A stretch of 7,066 bases of DNA, from assembly GCA_021296015.1 (NCBI GenBank), contig JAGWBG010000069.1:1-7066 (forward strand), written 5' to 3'. This DNA comes from Dehalococcoidia bacterium. GTDB lineage: Bacteria; Chloroflexota; Dehalococcoidia; Lucifugimonadales; JAGWBF01. Every line of letters begins with the position of its first letter. Position 1 is the first letter of the stretch. Positions 4,892 through 7,066 of the stretch are shown here, piece by piece. The notes under the pieces were generated by a model. That model searched no databases. It was not told the DNA's origin and worked only from the letters and a program-made list of their open reading frames with translations. The position numbers and the translations under genes are program-made.

Positions 4892-5704
4892 CTAGGCCCC
4901 AACGTCACCCAGGAACTTGAGGACCTTTTCTATGTACTTTTCCGGCTCCTCTGTGGGACGCCGTACCTCGCCCCACTGGCAGCCCGGGACTAGGCGATGT
5001 ACGGTCTCCGCCTTGGCACGGGGATGTATGTCGTCGTTTCCAGGCATAACGAGGGCAGGTGTCCGAACTCCCCTGAGCAACTCTTCTGTAGTTCCGAGGG
5101 TCACGTAGTTGCCGTCGAATAGGGAGTCTACCGTGTCCCTCATCGCCTGTACGAAGTCCTCTACCGTGATTGACTCGAAAGCCTTTCTGAACTCGGCGTC
5201 TGTCTGTATCGCGTCCGGGATGAAATGGGCGTATCGGTTGGTGGGGTCGGGTCCTTCGGCCACCGCCTGCATACCCTTGCTGAGGGCCAAGTCGGCGGCG
5301 CTGAGCAGCTGCGCCCCAAGCATTACGTCACAGGCCACGCCGCCGGCGACGGTGCCGGGCAATATCGCGCTGACCCGGTCGGGGTATCGGTAGGCGCAGT
5401 TGAGGGAGATGGCTGCGCCGAAGGAGTTGCCGCCCAGGGTGGCCTTCTCTATGCCAAGGGCGTCCATCAGGCCGATTACGTCAAGACAGCACAGGTCCCA
5501 ACTCTGCACCACCATCGGGCTCTTTGACAGGCCGCCGAATCTGCGGTCATAAGTCACGACCCTGTGGTTCTTTGCCAGGTCTCCCACTATCCCGCTGAAG
5601 TATCCGTGAACGCCCTTCAGGCCACCGGCCGTAAGGACTATGGCAGGCCCGCTGCCGGCCTCTTCGTAATAGATCTCCGCACCGTTCACTTGAGCTGTGG
5701 GCAT
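4892..5704 (-). CDS. Alpha/beta-fold hydrolase
   Basis: This 270-aa protein starts at ATG 5704, with an excellent AGGAGGTGG site 4 nt upstream, and stops at TAG 4894-4892. It opens with MPTAQVNGAEIYYEEAGSGPAIVL and the VTYDRRFGGLSKS segment (50-62), typical of single-domain alpha/beta hydrolases. The nucleophile elbow is GGNSFG (91-96) with Ser94. A late acid candidate lies in PGNDDIHPRAKAE (221-233), a motif I associate with one subgroup of this family. The usual C-terminal catalytic His (in a GxGHxxxxEEP context) is missing: the corresponding stretch reads GEVRRPTEEPE (245-255), with Arg. His227 in the DDIHPR motif might substitute, or the protein may not be a classic serine hydrolase. Cytoplasmic, with no signal peptide. 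Substrate unknown; proximity to the crotonase and acetyl-CoA synthetase genes suggests catabolism of a carbonyl or ester compound, by inference only. Confidence 0.9.
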   Translation of the reverse strand: MPTAQVNGAEIYYEEAGSGPAIVLTAGGLKGVHGYFSGIVGDLAKNHRVVTYDRRFGGLSKSPMVVQSWDLCCLDVIGLMDALGIEKATLGGNSFGAAISLNCAYRYPDRVSAILPGTVAGGVACDVMLGAQLLSAADLALSKGMQAVAEGPDPTNRYAHFIPDAIQTDAEFRKAFESITVEDFVQAMRDTVDSLFDGNYVTLGTTEELLRGVRTPALVMPGNDDIHPRAKAETVHRLVPGCQWGEVRRPTEEPEKYIEKVLKFLGDVGA

Positions 5705-5779
5705 TGTTCCACCTCCTTTAGTTAGTAGAGCACGGTTGGTCCCTCAAGGGAGGGGCCTAACCGGTATGTGACCATAGTG

Positions 5780-5785
5780 ATTATA
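5780..5785 (-). promoter_or_regulatory. Candidate -10 box (TATAAT) for the alpha/beta hydrolase gene
   Basis: A perfect TATAAT reads on the minus strand about 75 nt upstream of the hydrolase ATG. The bases at the expected -35 distance (TTCCCT, within the hairpin arm) are a poor match; a TTGACC lies only 2 nt upstream of the box and is too close to serve. If active, transcription would start near 5773 and could continue through the crotonase and acs genes. Confidence 0.35.
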
Positions 5786-5800
5786 GCGGTCAAAAGGAAG

Positions 5801-5831
5801 GAAGGGAACCCTCGAAAACAGGGTTCCCTTC
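5801..5831 (-). terminator. Perfect 12-bp hairpin, probable terminator of the membrane-protein transcript
   Basis: GAAGGGAACCCT (5801-5812) and AGGGTTCCCTTC (5820-5831) pair perfectly around a 7-nt loop. On the minus strand the stem is followed by CTTCCTTTTG, a modest T-rich stretch, which fits an intrinsic terminator about 160 nt downstream of the membrane-protein stop. The T-run is interrupted, so termination may be partial, and the hairpin could also be a dispersed repeat. Confidence 0.45.
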
Positions 5832-5930
5832 TCAATGGCTACAGCTTGTCCCCTATCGTGAGGGCGTTTCTGGAGACCTTCTTCCCCGGCGGAAGCGGAT
5901 TAGAATGAGGGGGCGCCATCGCATCACCCT

Positions 5931-5963
5931 CACCTCAATCCTATCCCGTCAAGGGAGAGGAGG
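5931..5963 (+). repeat. Dispersed CCTCAATCCT hairpin repeat, copy 2
   Basis: Read on the plus strand this begins CACCTCAATCCTATCCC and continues with GTCAAGGGAGAGGAGG. CCTATCCC pairs with GGGAGAGG at 7 of 8 positions. The unit is the inverted relative of the repeat at 311-345. It lies about 30 nt past the stop of the small membrane protein gene. Confidence 0.5.
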
Positions 5964-5993
5964 CTCTATAGCAACGCCATTACGAACACCCTC

Positions 5994-6332
5994 TTAGGAT
6001 GAATTGCGCTTCCTAGCGACGTTCCACAGCGCCGCCCCAAGGAATAATAGCGCAGGGACGATATACGCGATAGTAAAGAACATGAAATAGGAAGCGCCAA
6101 TGAAGATGCCAACCATGACCAGCACGGCTGCCTTGTATTTCCCGTTGTTCTGGTCGCTCCAGATGATAACTATTCCGGTAGCAATGCCTCCAATGGTCGC
6201 TGCCACATACATGAAGCCCGTGACCGCTGCTTGCGAGACTTCTTCCAGAGAGCGGAAGACATGGCTGAGGTAGAGAATACTGATAACTATATGTGCCCAT
6301 ATAGCTACCCATGCAGCAGTGGATGGACTCAT
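5994..6332 (-). CDS. Small multi-span membrane protein of unknown function
   Basis: I chose ATG 6332 (112 aa, MSPSTAAW) because AAAGGA lies 8 nt upstream. The ATG at 6341 in the same frame would leave no space between the site and the start. The stop is TAA 5996-5994. Hydrophobic spans are at about 6-26, 36-58 and 67-106, the last long enough for two helices, giving three or four membrane passes. The tail NVARKRNSS is basic, which by the positive-inside rule suggests a cytoplasmic C-terminus. A polar loop SDQNNGKYK separates spans 2 and 3. I do not recognise a family. The HEPN-like gene ends about 75 nt upstream on the same strand, and a terminator-like hairpin follows downstream. Confidence 0.75.
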   Translation of the reverse strand: MSPSTAAWVAIWAHIVISILYLSHVFRSLEEVSQAAVTGFMYVAATIGGIATGIVIIWSDQNNGKYKAAVLVMVGIFIGASYFMFFTIAYIVPALLFLGAALWNVARKRNSS

Positions 6333-6407
6333 TCCCCACATCCTTTAGATGGGTGAATGGTAGACCTAGTCTATCCCAGCGCGTGCTGGGAAGGGGACCA
6401 GAACAGC

Positions 6408-7043
6408 CTAACTGGGAGCGACAATCTCCTGTTCAAAGTTGTGGAGCAGGTTGGTAATTTCATCAAGAAACCCTTGAGGCCCCATGCTCATAATCTCGTC
6501 ATAGTGTCCCAGATGCAATCTTCGCCCACGCTCGGCGTAAACAAATTCATCTAAGAGATAACCTGGGAGAATGCCAATCGCAACATTACGATCCCACCAC
6601 TGATCCTCAGTTAGCGCCCGCGATATAAACCCACCTCCATGAACAACAGCATTCCGCTTCTCTTCGGTGTCTTTCTTCAGCGCGTTGGCCTCTTTGTGGT
6701 AGCGCTTTTTGAGTTGATTAGCAGTCCCTTTAGGTGCTCCGTAGATTTTGGAGGCCAAACTAATGACCGTTTTTGTGTGTTCAATGACCGCGTCCTGGTA
6801 GAACACCCATGTATAAAAACTGTACACGAATACCCTGCCTGCTTCAATGGCGCTCATACTCTTGGATGCTTCTGACGTCATATTCCTGACGACGGTTTGA
6901 TAGTTACGAATTATCACTGTTAACTCGAAACACTCCTCCAACAATTCGTGCCACTCCTTGGGCAGCCGTTTCATTGGAGGCAAATCAACTTTGTCGAGCA
7001 TATCTTGAGGCACATGTAATTCTATGCTTTGTACACCTTTCAC
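6408..7043 (-). CDS. Uncharacterised 211-aa protein with a HEPN-like RNxxxH motif
   Basis: The frame opens at GTG 7043, two codons after an in-frame TAA, and ends at TAG 6410-6408. No good ribosome binding site precedes the GTG; ATG at codon 15 is an alternative start, also without a clear site. The protein is largely helical and soluble. Residues 106-130 are highly charged (LKKRYHKEANALKKDTEEKR) and lead into RNAVVHGGGF (130-139). R130-N-x3-H135 fits the R-x4-6-H signature with a polar residue after Arg that marks HEPN-domain RNases found in toxins, abortive-infection and defence proteins. The C-terminal part (151-211) has no recognisable motif. Base use is visibly more AT-rich than in acs. 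HEPN membership is a hypothesis from one motif; no partner antitoxin or nucleotidyltransferase is visible in the window. Confidence 0.75.
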   Translation of the reverse strand: MKGVQSIELHVPQDMLDKVDLPPMKRLPKEWHELLEECFELTVIIRNYQTVVRNMTSEASKSMSAIEAGRVFVYSFYTWVFYQDAVIEHTKTVISLASKIYGAPKGTANQLKKRYHKEANALKKDTEEKRNAVVHGGGFISRALTEDQWWDRNVAIGILPGYLLDEFVYAERGRRLHLGHYDEIMSMGPQGFLDEITNLLHNFEQEIVAPS

Positions 7044-7066
7044 AGTTTACACCCGGTCCACAAAAT

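Larger units (their letters stand above)
5705..5993. other. Intergenic region with terminator-like hairpin, promoter candidate and repeat
   Basis: This spacer separates the alpha/beta hydrolase start from the end of the small membrane protein gene. From left to right it contains the hydrolase ribosome binding site (5709-5717), a small CCCT/AGGG hairpin, a TATAAT box on the minus strand, a perfect 12-bp hairpin and a CCTCAATCCT-type repeat. No gene is supported. Confidence 0.6.

Noticed and set aside
6013..6339. Alternative minus-strand frame of 108 codons overlapping the small membrane protein
   Set aside because: Its product lacks the clear hydrophobic spans of the other frame, which also has the better placed ribosome binding site.
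6375..6390. Short hairpin CCCAGC/GCTGGG as terminator between the HEPN-like and membrane-protein genes
   Set aside because: The stem is only 6 bp and is not followed by a T-run on the minus strand, so it does not qualify as an intrinsic terminator.

Overview
The window looks like bacterial chromosomal DNA. Genes carry clear Shine-Dalgarno sites, the spacers are compact but full of short GC-rich hairpin repeats, and the two largest genes are GC-rich. Two intergenic repeat styles stand out: CCTCAATCCT-type hairpins, and CATTCCGA/GAGGAATCT inverted repeats. From memory these are common in environmental Chloroflexota-type (Dehalococcoidia-like) genomes. That assignment is an inference from general resemblance and is not proven here.

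Layout. At 1-248 (minus) lies the 5' part of an EVE-domain protein that runs off the window. At 249-757 there is a repeat-rich spacer with several G/C-rich hairpins and a possible remnant of a small membrane gene. At 758-1187 (plus) there is an apparently self-contained small module: a 35-bp dyad overlapping a sigma70-like promoter, a 26-codon leader-like ORF, and a 92-aa single-span membrane protein that starts directly at the leader's stop codon. Two doubtful tiny ORFs fill 1199-1360. From 1401 to 7043 everything reads on the minus strand. In transcription order these are a 211-aa protein with a HEPN-like RNxxxH motif, a small multi-span membrane protein, an alpha/beta hydrolase, a crotonase-fold enzyme resembling 6-oxocamphor hydrolase, an AMP-forming acetyl-CoA synthetase, and a small PaREP1/HEPN-like protein.

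How the genes may work together. The crotonase-like enzyme, acetyl-CoA synthetase and PaREP1-like gene lie head to tail with 64-nt gaps and could be one transcript, preceded by the alpha/beta hydrolase. A C-C bond hydrolase followed by an acyl-CoA ligase would fit carbonyl or ring degradation feeding organic acids into CoA metabolism. This is inference from family membership.

The most striking observation is that both main enzymes of this cluster are full-length family members broken by one in-frame stop near the N-terminus: TAG at codon 49 of the acetyl-CoA synthetase and TGA at codon 41 of the crotonase. Coding similarity continues on both sides of each stop, and both upstream starts have good ribosome binding sites. 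The options are recent pseudogenisation, assembly error, or readthrough/internal initiation. Because TAG also serves as the normal terminator of several genes here, genome-wide recoding is unlikely. Other points of interest are the dyad-plus-leader arrangement at 758-911 and a nested inverted-repeat element at 4607-4848.
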